A stretch of DNA of 64,000 nucleotides. Source: Chloranthus sessilifolius. Lineage: Eukaryota; Streptophyta; Magnoliopsida; Chloranthales; Chloranthaceae. Made by a program: the position numbers and the translations under genes. The stretch covers positions 9,809,501 through 9,873,500 of the forward strand of contig CM037596.1 in the NCBI GenBank assembly GCA_021018995.1. The letters run 5' to 3'. Below, piece by piece: positions 33,991 through 45,180 of this stretch. Numbering within the stretch: position 1 is the stretch's first letter; each line of letters opens with the position of its first letter. Below the pieces are notes generated by a model, which saw nothing but the letters and a program-made list of their open reading frames with translations, made no database searches and had not been told where the DNA came from.

Positions 33991-34790
33991 CGAAGCTATG
34001 AAGGATGAGTTGGAATCAATGAAACATAATTCGGTTTGGGATCTTTGCGAGTTACTTGAAGGAGTTAAGCCTATAGGCTGTAAATGAGTATATAAAACTA
34101 AGCAAGATTCTAAAGGTAATATAGAAAGATACAAGGCCAGATTAGTCGCTAAAGGGTTGAATCAAAAGAAGAAAATAGACTATAAAGAGACATTTTTTCC
34201 TATCTCTAGAAATGAATCTTTCAGGATAGTCATGACACTGGTAGCTCATTTTGAATTAGAATTGCGTCAAATGGATATAAAAACTGCTTTTCTGAATGGT
34301 GACTTACATGAAGATGTCTTCATGACATAACCTGAAGGTTTTCAGGTTGAGGGAGAGAACCATTTAATTTGTAGACTCAAAAGGTATATATATGGTTTAA
34401 AGCAGACATCTCGATAATGGTACTTAAAATTTCATAAAGTCATTTCAAACTTTGATTTTAAAGAAAATATTATGGATCAATGCATATATATAAAAATCAG
34501 TGGAAGCAAATTTATCATCCTTATTTTGTATGTTGATGATATATTACTTGTTAGTAGTAGTTTGAACATGTTATATGAGACAAAGAACTTTTTATCAAAA
34601 AATTTTGATATGAAAGATCTTGGTGAAACTTCCTACGTGATAGGAATTGAGATTCATCGAGATAGTGCCCGTGACATATTGAGATTATTTCAAAGAGTTT
34701 ATATTAATAAAGTTTTCAAACGATTTAACATGCATTATTGCTCTGCTATTGTTGCCCTTGCCATTAAGGGTGATGAATTTAGTCTACTTT
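33991..34790 (+). pseudogene. pol: Copia A reverse transcriptase (broken)
   Basis: YKARLVAKGLNQKKKIDYKETF, LRQMDIKTAFLNGDLHEDVF, YGLKQTSR and LYVDDILLVSSS (catalytic YVDD kept). Stops are at W and Q codons near 33987, 34086, 34328 and 34416. Confidence 0.85.
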
Positions 34791-35519
34791 AGAGTCTTAT
34801 GATCGATTTGAAGAGAAAGAAGATAAAGACAATTTCTTATATATCGGCAGTTGGGAGTTTCATGTATGTACAAGTCTGTACTCATCCAGACATAGTGCAT
34901 ATAGTTGACATGCTTAGTAGGTATCAATGTAATCCTGATTTAGACCATTAGAAAGCAGCCAAGAAGGTTTTTCACTATTTAAAAGGGACAAAAAGAAATA
35001 TGCTCACATATAAAAGGTCGAATAACCTTGAAGTTATAGGTTATTCAGATGCCAACTATTTTGGATGTCAAGACACCTGTAGGTCCACATCGGGTTATAT
35101 TTTTATGCTTGCAAGTGGACATGTATTTTGGAAGAGCATTAAGCAAACTCTAACTACTTCGTCTACTATGGAAGCAGAGTTTGTTGCATGTTTTGAGGCA
35201 ACATGTGAGGCAATATGGTTAATAAATTTTATCTCAGGGCTTTAAATTATTGATAGTATTTTTAAGGCCATTGAGAATCTTATGTGGCAATTTCGTTGCG
35301 ATAATTATCTCCAATAACAACAAGACTAGTGAAAGTTCCAAATATATTGATATCAAATATCTTGTTATAAGGGAGAAAGTTCATAATCAAATTGTATTTG
35401 TTGAAAAGATTAGTATAACACTCATGCTGGCTGACCCTCTCACTAAAGGCTTACCTCTCAAGCTCTTTTCGGAGCACGTTTTGCGCATGCAATTAAATGA
35501 TAGTTTTGATAGCCTCTGA
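34791..35519 (+). pseudogene. pol: Copia A RNase H (broken)
   Basis: AVGSFMYVQVCTHPDI, then VIGYSDANYFGCQDTCRSTS with the catalytic Asp kept, SSTMEAEFVACFEATCEAIWL, ISNNNKTSESSKYIDIKY and ADPLTKGLP. It ends at TGA 35517-35519. Confidence 0.85.
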
Positions 35520-35942
35520 GAGTAGATGTATAAGAGTGAATATATTTATTTAATTGATTCGGAAATAAAGATTATTTATTTTTTTTTTCATTTTTATGCA
35601 AATAAAATTTTAGAACATATGGTACCAATAGATGATAACAAAGTAAGATCAATAATAGATTGAGTTTACATGTAATCACCATCCAGTTTGTAAACTTGCA
35701 ATCTATGTGAAATCATGCTGGTTGGAATTTATGTTGATGATGAATTCTAATATGGTAACCAATGAACAGTCATGTGTCGATGACATGATGCATTGACTAC
35801 ATTGATTTTGTGTTAGTATTCTCACTGGACCGGACTGATTCTAAAGACTTTGATTAAGATTGATTATGATTTATCATTCAAAGAAAGTTAGCTAACATTT
35901 GATAATTGGAGTTTATTGACATAGTGTGGCAAAGTGGGAGAC
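35520..35942 (+). other. Copia A 3' non-coding region and PPT
   Basis: About 420 bp without a gene, ending in AAAGTGGGAGAC, the polypurine tract directly before the 3' LTR. Confidence 0.7.
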
Positions 35943-36480
35943 TGTTAGAAATTTCTATTTTTGGTGGCCGTCACTATGGTCAATCTGTTGACTGGTGAAT
36001 GATGTAAGATCAATCTTGAGATATAATAGTTACTAATTCGGTGAATTTGAGAGAATAAGTAACTGATAATTAAGTTTTTTAGTTAAGGTATGATTGTGAT
36101 TTCCAATCACAATATAATTAATAATTTAAGTCCTTAATGGGAAGGATTCATTAGCTATAAACATAAGGGATACTTGATCCCAATGATTGCTCGACACATT
36201 TCAACCATCCTTATCAGCAAAAGCATTCTCATTGACTCAGAGGTATTGAGTGTGCGGAGATCGTTGAAGATCCAAGCGGCAATCCATCTTTTATGGTTCA
36301 CACCCAAGGTGAGTTATAGATATTTTGTTTTAAAGCTTTTAATAAGACCATAACCATCACGATCTTTGCAATATGGTATGCACTTATATTTAAATTTATG
36401 GATTGTTGATTTATTGTTTTGATTAATCATACACCTAGATCCTAGGGCAAATATTTAGGTGTATTGATCAATAGGTTTCA
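35943..36480 (+). repeat. Copia A 3' LTR
   Basis: 538 bp from TGTTAGAAATTTC to TTTCA. It is directly followed by the truncated left arm of a MITE. Confidence 0.85.
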
Positions 36481-36795
36481 TCCCGATCTTCCACATAAGG
36501 GATCTTGAGATTATGGTGCACCTATCAGACGGTGACTTTTATATTCCACATGTCACATATCCCGAAAAGGTAGCCCTAAAATCACATGACACACATTACG
36601 CTCAAACATGACTTTAGGGCTACGTTTTTGGGATTTATGCCACATGAAATTAAAAACTGACCGTCTAATAGGTGTACCAATATCTCAAGATCCCTTGTGT
36701 AGAAGATTGGAGTGATAAGCAATCTCCACTATCTGATTTGAAGCAATTAATAATTTTGGACATAAGTGCCCCGAAAAATTCTGCAGGTGGTATTA
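36481..36795. mobile_element. Long-TIR MITE, copy 1 (left end truncated)
   Basis: Inner arms GATCTTCCACATAAGGGATC / GATCCCTTGTGTAGAAGATT pair over about 50 bp around a 150-bp centre. The right arm continues through CAATCTCCACTATCTGATTTG to about 36795, as in copy 2 (46889-47252). The matching outer left arm is missing; the LTR of copia A stands there instead. Non-coding. The superfamily is uncertain, possibly Mutator-like given the long arms. Confidence 0.75.
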
Positions 36796-36967
36796 AAGCT
36801 ATCCTTATTTTTTTCAATCATTTTTTACTAACGTTGACGTTATGGTGGTTAACATTTTGGTGTAGACGATGTTGGTTGCACCTTGCGCATATTCACGTGA
36901 TATACGAATAATGTTGTCGTGATGTAACCCGAGTTGGGCATTCAAGCACTGCACCATGATCTGAGAC
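36796..36967. other. Short intergenic stretch
   Basis: No gene or repeat recognised. Confidence 0.4.
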
Positions 36968-36975
36968 CCAATCAG
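36968..36975. repeat. 8-bp target site duplication CCAATCAG (left)
   Basis: Repeated exactly at 45221-45228. Confidence 0.9.
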
Positions 36976-37380
36976 CAGGGACGGAGCCAAGGGGGTGCTA
37001 ACAGGGCCACGGCCACCCCCATTTATTTAATTTTTTTTCTTTCTCTTTAATCTATCTTACCTATTTGTTAGGAGCCAAAATGATTGGCCCTGTCTAAAAT
37101 AAATGCACAAGATCTCTCTCTCTCTCTCTCTCTCCTATCTTTTAGGTGTCCCAACCAAATAACCTACTTGAGTCTCTCCTATATTTTAGGAGCAATAGTT
37201 CAACTACCCTCCAAAAACTTTTCTTCTTAAATCATATCCTAAGTAAAAAATAAAAGAATTATGCGAATTTAAAAATGATGTGAATCTATTAGATTTATAA
37301 ATCCAAATTCGTCATTTTCCTATTATTTTATCCAAACATTCCAAAACGTTAAAAATGAGGATTAGCCCAATTAATATGGC

Positions 37381-37385
37381 TCCCA
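37381..37385. repeat. Copia B target site duplication TCCCA (left)
   Basis: Matches 44880-44884 exactly. Confidence 0.95.
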
Positions 37386-37857
37386 TGTTAGAATTTCCTA
37401 TTTTGGTGGCCATCACTATGGTCAAACCCGTTGACCAGTGAATGGTATAAGATCAACCTTAAGATGTACAATTGCTATTCTGGTGAGTTTGAAGAGAATA
37501 GGCGACTGATTGTTGAGTCTTTCAGTTAAGGTATGATTGTGATTTCTAATCACACTACAATTAGCAATTTCAGTCCTTGATGGGATAGGACTCTTTGGCT
37601 ATAAATATAAGGGGTGTCTGGGCCCAACGATAGCTCGACAGAATTCAATCCTCCCTATTGGCGAGAGCATCCCCATTGTGCTAGGAGACATTGAACGTGA
37701 GAACATCGTTGAAGATCGGCAACCAACCATCGATGGCTAACGCTCAAGGTGCGCATATTTATAGTTTATATATTTATTGGTTTTTGATTGATCGTGCGCC
37801 TAGATCTTTAGGCTAAATTTGGATGGTCGGATCGTCAGATCCATTTAGATTCCATCA
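37386..37857 (+). repeat. Copia B 5' LTR
   Basis: TGTTAG...TCCATCA, with TATAAATATA at 37601-37610. Confidence 0.95.
37601..37608 (+). promoter_or_regulatory. TATA box of copia B 5' LTR
   Basis: TATAAATA, repeated at 44622-44629 in the 3' LTR. Confidence 0.65.
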
Positions 37858-37858
37858 A

Positions 37859-37872
37859 TTGGTATCAGAGCC
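37859..37872 (+). promoter_or_regulatory. Primer binding site (tRNA-iMet), copia B
   Basis: TTGGTATCAGAGCC, the standard plant copia primer site, intact and in plus orientation directly after the LTR. Confidence 0.9.
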
Positions 37873-37905
37873 ATGATTGGCGTTATGATCGATCAAAGCT
37901 TTAAC

Positions 37906-38374
37906 GCAATCAACACAAGTATTGAAATCAGAGAAATCGAGCGCATCGATTATATCATCTTTAATTAACCTCTCCATTTTATCCTTAGATATATGGCCTA
38001 AACGTTTATGCCATAAAATGGAGGAGTTATCGAGTGCTCATTTTCGTTTCTTACTTATTTTATCATTCACATGCATAGAAACTAAAGATTGGGCGTAAGA
38101 TGAATCCAAGTTCAACTGATAAAGATTGCCCACTAATGAGCCACCACCCACAATATCGAAATTAAATAATAGAGTAAACATATTATGTCCAAATTTAAAT
38201 TCAAAACCTAATGAATCCAATTTAGAAATTGAGATAAGGTTTCTAGTGATACTGAGAACATAAATAGTATCAACTAAATCCAAAATGAAACCACTATCTA
38301 AAATGAGACGGAGAGTCCCAATGGCCTCCACGTCTGCTTCTACTCCATTCCCGAGTTTGATGGTACGTTCGCCT
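37906..38374 (-). pseudogene. Copia B protease tail / GAG-pre-integrase (inverted)
   Basis: Read on the minus strand: GTLRLILDSGFILDLVDTIY, SITRNLISISKLDSLGFEF and, towards 37906, LGHISKDKMERLIKDDIID and CVDCVK. It breaks off at 37899 exactly where the plus-strand integrase would have continued. Colinear with 32476-32890 of element A. Confidence 0.85.
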
Positions 38375-39343
38375 TTACTTAGCTTCTGTTTGGATCAAAT
38401 CCTGTATTGAATTACTTATGTGAATAGTTGCACCAGAATCTATCCACCAAGTATTGCGTGGAGCATCAACATATAGTGATTCAAAACACACAAAAGCTAG
38501 GTCATTACCTTTCTTAACTAGCCAATCTCTGTATTTCTGACAATTCTTCTTAATGTGTCCCTTCTTCTTACAGAAGTGACACTTGATGCCAGAAGTAGAT
38601 GTGCTAGCTTCTCCTTGTTTGGTTTCCGGTGGAGGAGCTTTCACGTTCTTTCCTTTATATTGTCCCGATTTTTTCTTGAAATTTCGTTTCGATGGGCCAA
38701 GAGTGGCGTAATGGGCACTTTCAGGTTTTTCAACCCGAAGTCGTTCATCTTCTTGGACACAGTGAGCGATTAGCTCGTTCATCTTCCACTTCTTTTTCTG
38801 CGTGTTATAATTGATCTTGAACGGGCCAAATTGCGCAGGAAGAGAAGTCATAATGAAGTGAACAAGATAACCCTCAGAAAAACTCATGTCCAGTTCTTTC
38901 AATTGAGTTGTCATGCCACTCATTTTCATAATGTGCTCCCAGACGCTGCTATGACCATCATATTTCATGGTTCCCATTTTAACAATTAGACTACTGGCAA
39001 GGGCTTTAGAAGTCCCTTGAAATTGTTCCTTAATGGCTTGCATGTATTCCTTTGCAGTGTGCGAGTCAGAAATACCTCCCCGAATCGCATCAGCAATGGA
39101 ACTCTTGATGATCATGAGGCTCATACGATTTGATCTATCCTATTTTTCTAAATCCGTATGGTTCACTGCCAGATCCTCAGCCGAGGCATCAGCGGTGAGC
39201 ACCTTGGGTTTATCAGATCGTATAGCATAGTCAAGATCCATGCAGCCTAGAACAATAGCAACTTGTTCCTTCCATTTCTTACAATTTGATCTACTCAAAA
39301 GTTTAATTCCACCAATCATACTGGTTATGATAGACGGGTTCAA
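38375..39343 (-). pseudogene. gag: Copia B gag with start of protease (inverted)
   Basis: Minus-strand order: SMIGGIKLLSRSNCKKWKEQV and VLGCMDLDYAI (39140-39343), an in-frame stop near 39138, then MSLMIIKSSIADAIRG, DSHTAKEYMQAIKEQFQG, MSFSEGYLVHFIMTSLPAQF and the knuckle CHFCKKKGHIKKNC (CX2CX4HX4C intact), ending in WWIDSGATIHIS, the protease catalytic segment. Compared with element A it is well preserved. Orientation is opposite to the LTRs, PBS and integrase of its own element. Confidence 0.9.
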
Positions 39344-41106
39344 TGTTGCACAATAATTAAGGGCTTTATTATGTCCTCATACAATCGAAGTAACTATCAA
39401 TTCCACAAGGTTATAATTATAGTATGTGACGCGAAAGTTAAAATATGTCAAGAAATATAAAAATTAAAACCAATGTGGTTTTATTGAGAAACAATTTGTG
39501 TCATTATAACCCTCCGTTAGGTCGAGCAATAACACACTAGTCGCTTCCTCAATCTATATTAATGATTGTGGTACTAATTGCGTCGTTATGACCCTCCGTT
39601 GGGTCGAGTCACAACACGCGAGCAGTACTCACACACAGAAAATAATGAATAGTGAAACACAACCATCATATAATATTAAGTGATTCATCACCGTTGGGCA
39701 GAAGAATCCCTTATGTTGTAACGCCAACGTTCACTACACACTTTCACTGGATTTGTAATATGGTCTTGGACAAAATTAAAACTCACTATGAAAACCACGA
39801 CACTAGGAAAGGCCATCACCGTTGGGCAGAAGAATCTTTCCAAGCCATGTTTTCAAATTAGGTTTGATAATATTTTAGAAGATCACAAACCGTGTTATGA
39901 GGAGGTGTCAAGATAGACAATAAACGAACATTATAATGTGTAAGTACCAGCTATGGTGGTGGAGCACAACCTCCACTACCCAATTCTAATGAATGATACT
40001 AAAAAAATTGATTACATAATTAAAAAATGAAAAAAATAACATCAGGTCATGAAAATATCATAATAGAAAGCTCATTGTCAAAAATGGACCTCAAAAACAG
40101 ATTCGAAATGTCCGAGATAGTCAAAATGCATATATAATGTCCGAAAATCGGACCTGTAAATAGCCCAAAAATTGCCCGAAAAGATTAAGAAATACAAAGG
40201 GCATAATGGGCCAAGTACCGGGCCGGGCCAGGGGCCACGTGCCCAGTGGGTCAAGCTCGGACCATGGGCCTTAGTGGCAGAGAAGGCCTCAGCCAGTGGG
40301 CTGGGTATCGGGCTGTGGGTCAGGCCATGGTCCAAATGGGCCACTTGGGTCAAGCAGGGGCCAAAGGGCCAGGCGGGTCGGGTCAGACGGGCCAGCCAAG
40401 CCATGTGGGCCAAGTAGGCCCAATTGGTCAAAAAAAAAAGGGCCAGAAGGTCAGGCCGGTCAGGCCAAGTAGGCCCAAAGAGTCGTAGGTCAGGCCGGTT
40501 GGTCGGGCCAAGTAGGCCAGAGTCGTGGTCATCTGAGTTGGGCCAAAAGCGAAAAGGGGCCGGTGGTCGGGGTGGAGTCGAGGCGGGTCGGTGGAGCCAC
40601 AAGGGCCCGAGCCGGGTAGGCCGGTGGGCGGCGTGGACCGCCCATCCTTTCTTCTTCCTCTTCATCTTCTTCACAAAATGTTTTTTTTTTTTTTTGAAAT
40701 TACAACAGCCGCCCCTGGGGCTTAATCACACCCCCTCACCGTGTGGCGTGGCATGATCGGTCGATGCCACCGTCGGCCCGATCTTGGGGCGTCGGCGATC
40801 GGTCCGGTGGAGAAAAAATCCCAGCGCGGATCGTCGACCACAAAAACCCAAAATATATATATATATTTTTTATTTACTGTGACCACCGGCCTTCCCTTGC
40901 CCTCACGGTGACGGACCCGGCCGGTGCGGTGGGCCATCCGGTCGGCCCGGCCTTGACATGCGGTGTCCATCCGGTGGCCAGAAAAACCCCTACCGGCTCC
41001 CTTTTTTTTAACAAATCCAAAAAACAAATATTATTAACCCTCCTTGCCACAGAAATCCGTGCACGGTGCACTTGCTTGCCGATTTAAAACATGGCAACGC
41101 AAACAC
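39344..41106 (-). other. Inverted leader of copia B with GGGCC-rich tract
   Basis: Matches the copia A leader on the minus strand (39480-39960). At 40190-40640 some twenty GGGCC/TGGGCC/GGCCCA words give strong base bias, and 40740-41000 is GC-rich. The ORFs across the GGGCC tract (for example the 198-codon minus-strand ORF 40078-40674, rich in Pro and Trp) are low-complexity, and I do not treat them as genes. Confidence 0.7.
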
Positions 41107-41380
41107 GTCATTACCTTTCTTAACTAGCCAATCTCAATATTTCTGACAATTCTTCTTAATGTGTCCCTTCTTCTTACAGAAGTGACACTTGATGCCAGAA
41201 GTAGATGTGCTAGCTTCTCCTTGTTTGGTTTCCGGTGGAGGCGCTTTCACGTTCTTTCCTTTATATTATCCCGACTTTCTCTTGAAATTTCGTTTCGATG
41301 GGCCAAGAGCGGTGTAATGGGCACTTTCAGGTTTTTCAGCCCGAAGTCGTTCTTCTTCTTGGACACAGTGATCGATTAGC
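41107..41380 (-). pseudogene. Second partial gag copy (duplicate of 38501-38775)
   Basis: About 96% identical to 38501-38775 and in the same minus orientation; it covers the zinc knuckle and the region before it. It joins directly to plus-strand integrase sequence at about 41381. Its divergence from 38501-38775 suggests it came from a different family member. Confidence 0.9.
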
Positions 41381-42470
41381 CAAGAAAGGGGCTCTTAGAA
41401 GCACGAGTTTGCTGGAAATAGTCCACACTGATATTTGTGGACCGTTTCCAACTCCCGCTATTGGTGGTCAAAAGTATTTTATTACCTTCACTGATGATTA
41501 TTCTCGTTTTGGTTATATATTTCTCATTCACGAGAATTCTGAGGCCCTGGATATGTTTAAAATCTATAAAGCCGAAGTTGAGTTACAACTCAATTCGAAG
41601 ATTAAAATTGTGAGATCTGATAGAGGCGGAGAGTACTATGGTAGATACTCTGAAACAGGTCGCAATCCAGGACCCTTTGCCCTGTATCTACAAGAGCATG
41701 GCATTGTAGCTCAATACACCATCTTTGAGAATACGAACGAGCAGTGTAGGTGAGCAGCGAAATCGTACTCTTATGGATATGGTGAGAAGCATGTTATGCA
41801 ACTCTACGTTGCCTACGTTCTTGTGGGGAGAAGCCTTGAAAACAGCAGTGCATATCCTAAATCGAATTCTTAGTAAGGCAGTTTCCAAAACTCCTTATGA
41901 GCTATGGGTAGGAAGAAAACCGACTTTAGGATATTTACACATTTGGGGCTGTTTCGCTGAAGCAAAGGTGTACAACCCACAATTAGGGAAATTGGACCCT
42001 AAAACTATAAGTTGTCATTTCATTGGTTACCCTAATAGATCAAAAGGCTACCGATTTTATTGCCCCACTCACAGTACCCGAATTGTTGAGACTAGACATG
42101 CAAAATTCTTTGAGGATCGTGAGATCAGTGGGAGTATAGAGCTTAGGAAAATCACTTTTGAGGAGAATCGGGTTATAATTTCTATCCCTTTTATCCAAGA
42201 AAAAGTGGCACCAACACTAGTTATTCAAGCCAGTGTTGATGCACCTGTGGCTATACCTATTGACACACCCCACATTGAGGAGACTCTTGCTCCCATGGCG
42301 ACTGCCAATGATCTACCATTGTGTAGATCAGAGAGAGCAAAGAAGCCTGCCATTTCTGATGACTATATAGTTTACCTAAATGAGAGTGAATTTAATTTTG
42401 GAAAGGAATCAGATCTTGTTTCCTTTAGCCAAGCCATGAAGAGCGACAAATCCACTCAATGGCTCGAAGC
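41381..42470 (+). pseudogene. pol: Copia B integrase
   Basis: LLEIVHTDICGPFPTPAIGG, FTDDYSRFGYIFLIHE, IVRSDRGGEYYGRYS, then a scrambled patch at 41722-41752 that replaces the GTPEQN..AERRN segment and shifts the frame. From 41755 on it is open: NRTLMDMVRSMLCNSTLPTF, CHFIGYPNRSKGYRFYCP. It has lost its normal N-terminal part, which lies inverted at 37906. Confidence 0.9.
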
Positions 42471-43260
42471 CATGAAAGATGAGTTGGAATCAATGAAACA
42501 TAACTCGGTCTGGGATCTTTGTGAGTTACCTAATGGAGTCAAGCACAGGAAATGTAAATATTTAAAACCAAGCAAGACTTCAAAGGTAATATAGAAAGAA
42601 GCAAGGCCAGGTTAGTCGCTAAAGGTTTCACTCAAAAAGATGGAATTAACTATAAAGAGACATTTTCTCCTGTCTCTAGAAAGGAATCCTTTCGGATAGT
42701 CATGGCATTAGTAGCTCATTTTGACTTAGAATTGCATCAAATGGATGCTAAAATTGCTTTTCTGAATGGCGACTTGCATGAAAATGTCTTTATAACACAA
42801 CCTGAAGGTTTTCAGGTTGAGGGGGAGAGTCATTTAGTTTGTAGACTCAAAAGGTCTCTATATGGTTTAAAGCAGGCATCTCGACAATGATACTTAAAAT
42901 TTCACGAAGTCATTTCAAATTTTAGTTTTAAAGAAAATACTGTGGATCAATGCATATATCTTAAAATCAGTGGGAGTAAGTTTATCATCCTTGTTTTATA
43001 CGTTGATGATATCTTACTTGCGAGTAGCAATTTAGGCATGTTATATGAGACAAAGAACTTTTTATCAAAAAGTTTTGATATGAAAGATCTTGGTGAAGCT
43101 TCCTACGTGATAAGAATTGAGATTCATCGAGATAGAGCCCGTGGCATATTGGGATTGTCTCAAAGAGCTTATATTGATAAAGTTCTTAAAAGGTTTAACA
43201 TGCACAATTGTTCTGCCACTGTTGCCCCTGTCATTAAGGGTGATAAATTTAGTCTACTTC
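42471..43260 (+). pseudogene. pol: Copia B reverse transcriptase
   Basis: QWLEAMKDELESMKHNSVW, frame change and TAG near 42590, LHQMDAKIAFLNGDLHENVF, YGLKQASRQ then TGA at 42888-42890 for the Trp codon, LYVDDILLASSN with the YVDD box intact, SFDMKDLGEASYVI. Confidence 0.9.
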
Positions 43261-43986
43261 AAAGTCCCAGGATTGATCTGGAGAGAAAACAGATGGAGAC
43301 AATTCCCTATGCATCGGCAGTTGGGAGTCTCATGTATGCACAAGTCTGTACTCGTCCAGATATAGCGTATATAGTTGGCATGCTTGGCAAGTACCAATGT
43401 AATCTTGGTTTGGATCATTGGAAAGCAGCTAAGAAGATTTTTCGCTATTTACAAGGGACTAAAGGACACATGCTCACATACAAAAGGTCGAATAACCTTG
43501 AAGTTATTGGTTATTGGATCGACTATCTTTGGGTGTCAAGACACTCATAGGTCCACATCGGGTTATATTTTTATGCTTGCAGGTGGACCTATATCTTGAA
43601 AGAGCGTTAAACAAACGCTGACTACTTCATCCACTATGGAAGCAGAATTCATTGCATGTTTTGAGGCAACATGTGAGGCGATATGGTTGAGGAATTTTAT
43701 CTCAGGGCTTCGAGTTGTTGATACTATTTCAAAGCCACTGAGAATCTTTTGTGACAATTCCGCTGTGATTGCTATCTCCAATAACAACAAGATTAGTGGG
43801 CGTTCCAAATATATTGATATAAAATATCTTGTTGTCAGGGAGAAAGTTCAGAATCAAATTGTATCTGTTGAAAAGATAAGTACGACACTCATGTTGGCTG
43901 ACCCTCTCACAAAAGGTTTACCTCCCAAGCTCCTTTTGGAGCATGTTGCGCGCATGGGGTTAACAGATAATTTTGATAGCCTTTGA
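43261..43986 (+). pseudogene. pol: Copia B RNase H
   Basis: YASAVGSLMYAQVCTRPDIA and IFRYLQGTKGHMLTYKRSNN. At 43513-43535 a scrambled patch replaces the YSDAN catalytic segment seen in element A, with a frame change. Then MEAEFIACFEATCEAIWLRN, ISNNNKISGRSKYIDIKY and ADPLTKGLPP. It ends TGA 43984-43986. Confidence 0.85.
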
Positions 43987-44407
43987 GAGTGGATATATGC
44001 GAGTGAATAAATTTGTTTAATTGATTCAGAAATAAAATTTATTTATTTGCTTTTCCATTTTTATGCAAATAACTCCTTGGAACATATGGTGCCAGTAGAT
44101 GGCAATAAAGAAGGACCAATATTAGATTGAGTTTACATGTAATCACCATTCAGTTTGTAAACTTACAATCTATATGAAATCATACTAGTTGGAATCCATG
44201 TCGGTGATGACTTTGTCTGATGACTAATGAGCGGTCATATATCGATGATATGATATATTGACTACATTGATTCTGTGTTGAAATTCTCACTGGACCGGAC
44301 TGATAATAAAGACTTTGATTAAGATTGATTGTGACTTACCATTCCACGAACGTTAGCTAACATTGGGTAATCGGAGTTTATTGACATAGTTTGGCCAAGT
44401 GGGAGAC
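43987..44407 (+). other. Copia B 3' non-coding region and PPT
   Basis: About 420 bp without a gene, ending in AAGTGGGAGAC, the polypurine tract. Confidence 0.75.
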
Positions 44408-44879
44408 TGTTAGAAGTTCCTATTTTGGTGGCCATCACTATGGTCAAACTCGTTGACCAGTGAATGGTATAAGATCAATCTTAAGATGTACAATTGCTAT
44501 TCTGGTGAGTTTGAAGAGAATAGACAACTGATTGTTGAGTCTTTCAGTTAAGGTATGATTGTGATTTCTAATCACACTACAATTAGCAATTTCAGTCCTT
44601 GATGGGATAGGACTCTTTGGCTATAAATATAAGGGGTGCCTGGGCCCAACGATAGCTCGACAGAATTCAATCCTCCCTATTGGCGAGAGCATCCCCATTG
44701 TGCTAGGAGACATTGAACGCGAGAACATCGTTGAAGATCGGCAACCAACCATCGATGGCTAACGCTCAAGGTGCGCATATTTATAGTTTATATATTTATT
44801 GGTTTTTGATTGATCGTGCGCCTAGATCTTTAGGCTAAATTTGGATGGTCGGATCGTCAGATCCATTTAGATTCCATCA
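44408..44879 (+). repeat. Copia B 3' LTR
   Basis: 472 bp, about 98.5% identical to the 5' LTR by eye. Confidence 0.95.
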
Positions 44880-44884
44880 TCCCA
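44880..44884. repeat. Copia B target site duplication TCCCA (right)
   Basis: Matches 37381-37385. Confidence 0.95.
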
Positions 44885-45037
44885 ACTATGACAGATTGGC
44901 CCTAACGCCAATTGATAGGCGCACGAATATATATATAAACAAAAGATTTATTTATTTATTTTTAAACTTTGTTACTAGTAAATGAATGTTAATTTTATTT
45001 TTTATAATATTATACATTTCTTGTTCATACTTTGGCC

Positions 45038-45180
45038 CAAGGATCAAAATTACGGATTTCGTTCCGGTTTCGGTGGGGACCGAAATTTCAGCCGAAATCT
45101 TCAACCCCATATAAAAAGCCCAAAATTTTGGGATTTCGTTTCATTTTCGATGGGGACCGAAACCGAAATTTTGATCCTTG
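45038..45180. repeat. Foldback / small MITE-like repeat
   Basis: CAAGGATCAAAATT at the left is mirrored by AATTTTGATCCTTG at the right, and the interior alternates TTTCGG/CCGAAA words, giving a 143-bp hairpin-capable unit. Related words recur at 47255-47350. Confidence 0.6.

Larger units (their letters stand above)
29167..36480 (+). mobile_element. Ty1/copia element A (degenerate)
   Basis: Same family as element B (37386-44879), with full order LTR, degenerate PBS, 1.7 kb leader, gag, PR, INT, RT, RNase H, PPT, LTR. Compared with B it is riddled with stops, most of them C-to-T or G-to-A changes at Gln and Trp codons, so it is much older. The flanks (TGGAA on the left, TCCCG on the right) do not form a target duplication, and the right end joins a truncated MITE, suggesting rearrangement. 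Confidence 0.9.
37386..44879 (+). mobile_element. Ty1/copia element B with internally inverted 5' half
   Basis: LTRs of 472 bp each (37386-37857, 44408-44879) differ at about 7 sites, so insertion is recent relative to element A. A perfect TSD (TCCCA) shows the LTR ends are original. Between the PBS and the integrase, the block 37899-41380 is in reverse orientation: minus-strand leader, gag, protease and pre-integrase. A second partial gag piece (41107-41380) sits at its right end. INT-RT-RNase H (41398-43986) is on the plus strand. The copy is unable to make a gag-pol polyprotein. Confidence 0.95.

Noticed and set aside
40078..40674. 198-codon minus-strand ORF rich in Pro, Trp and Leu
   Set aside because: It lies in a GGGCC-rich leader where several frames on both strands are open because of base bias; no domain, and overlapping plus-strand ORFs are equally open.
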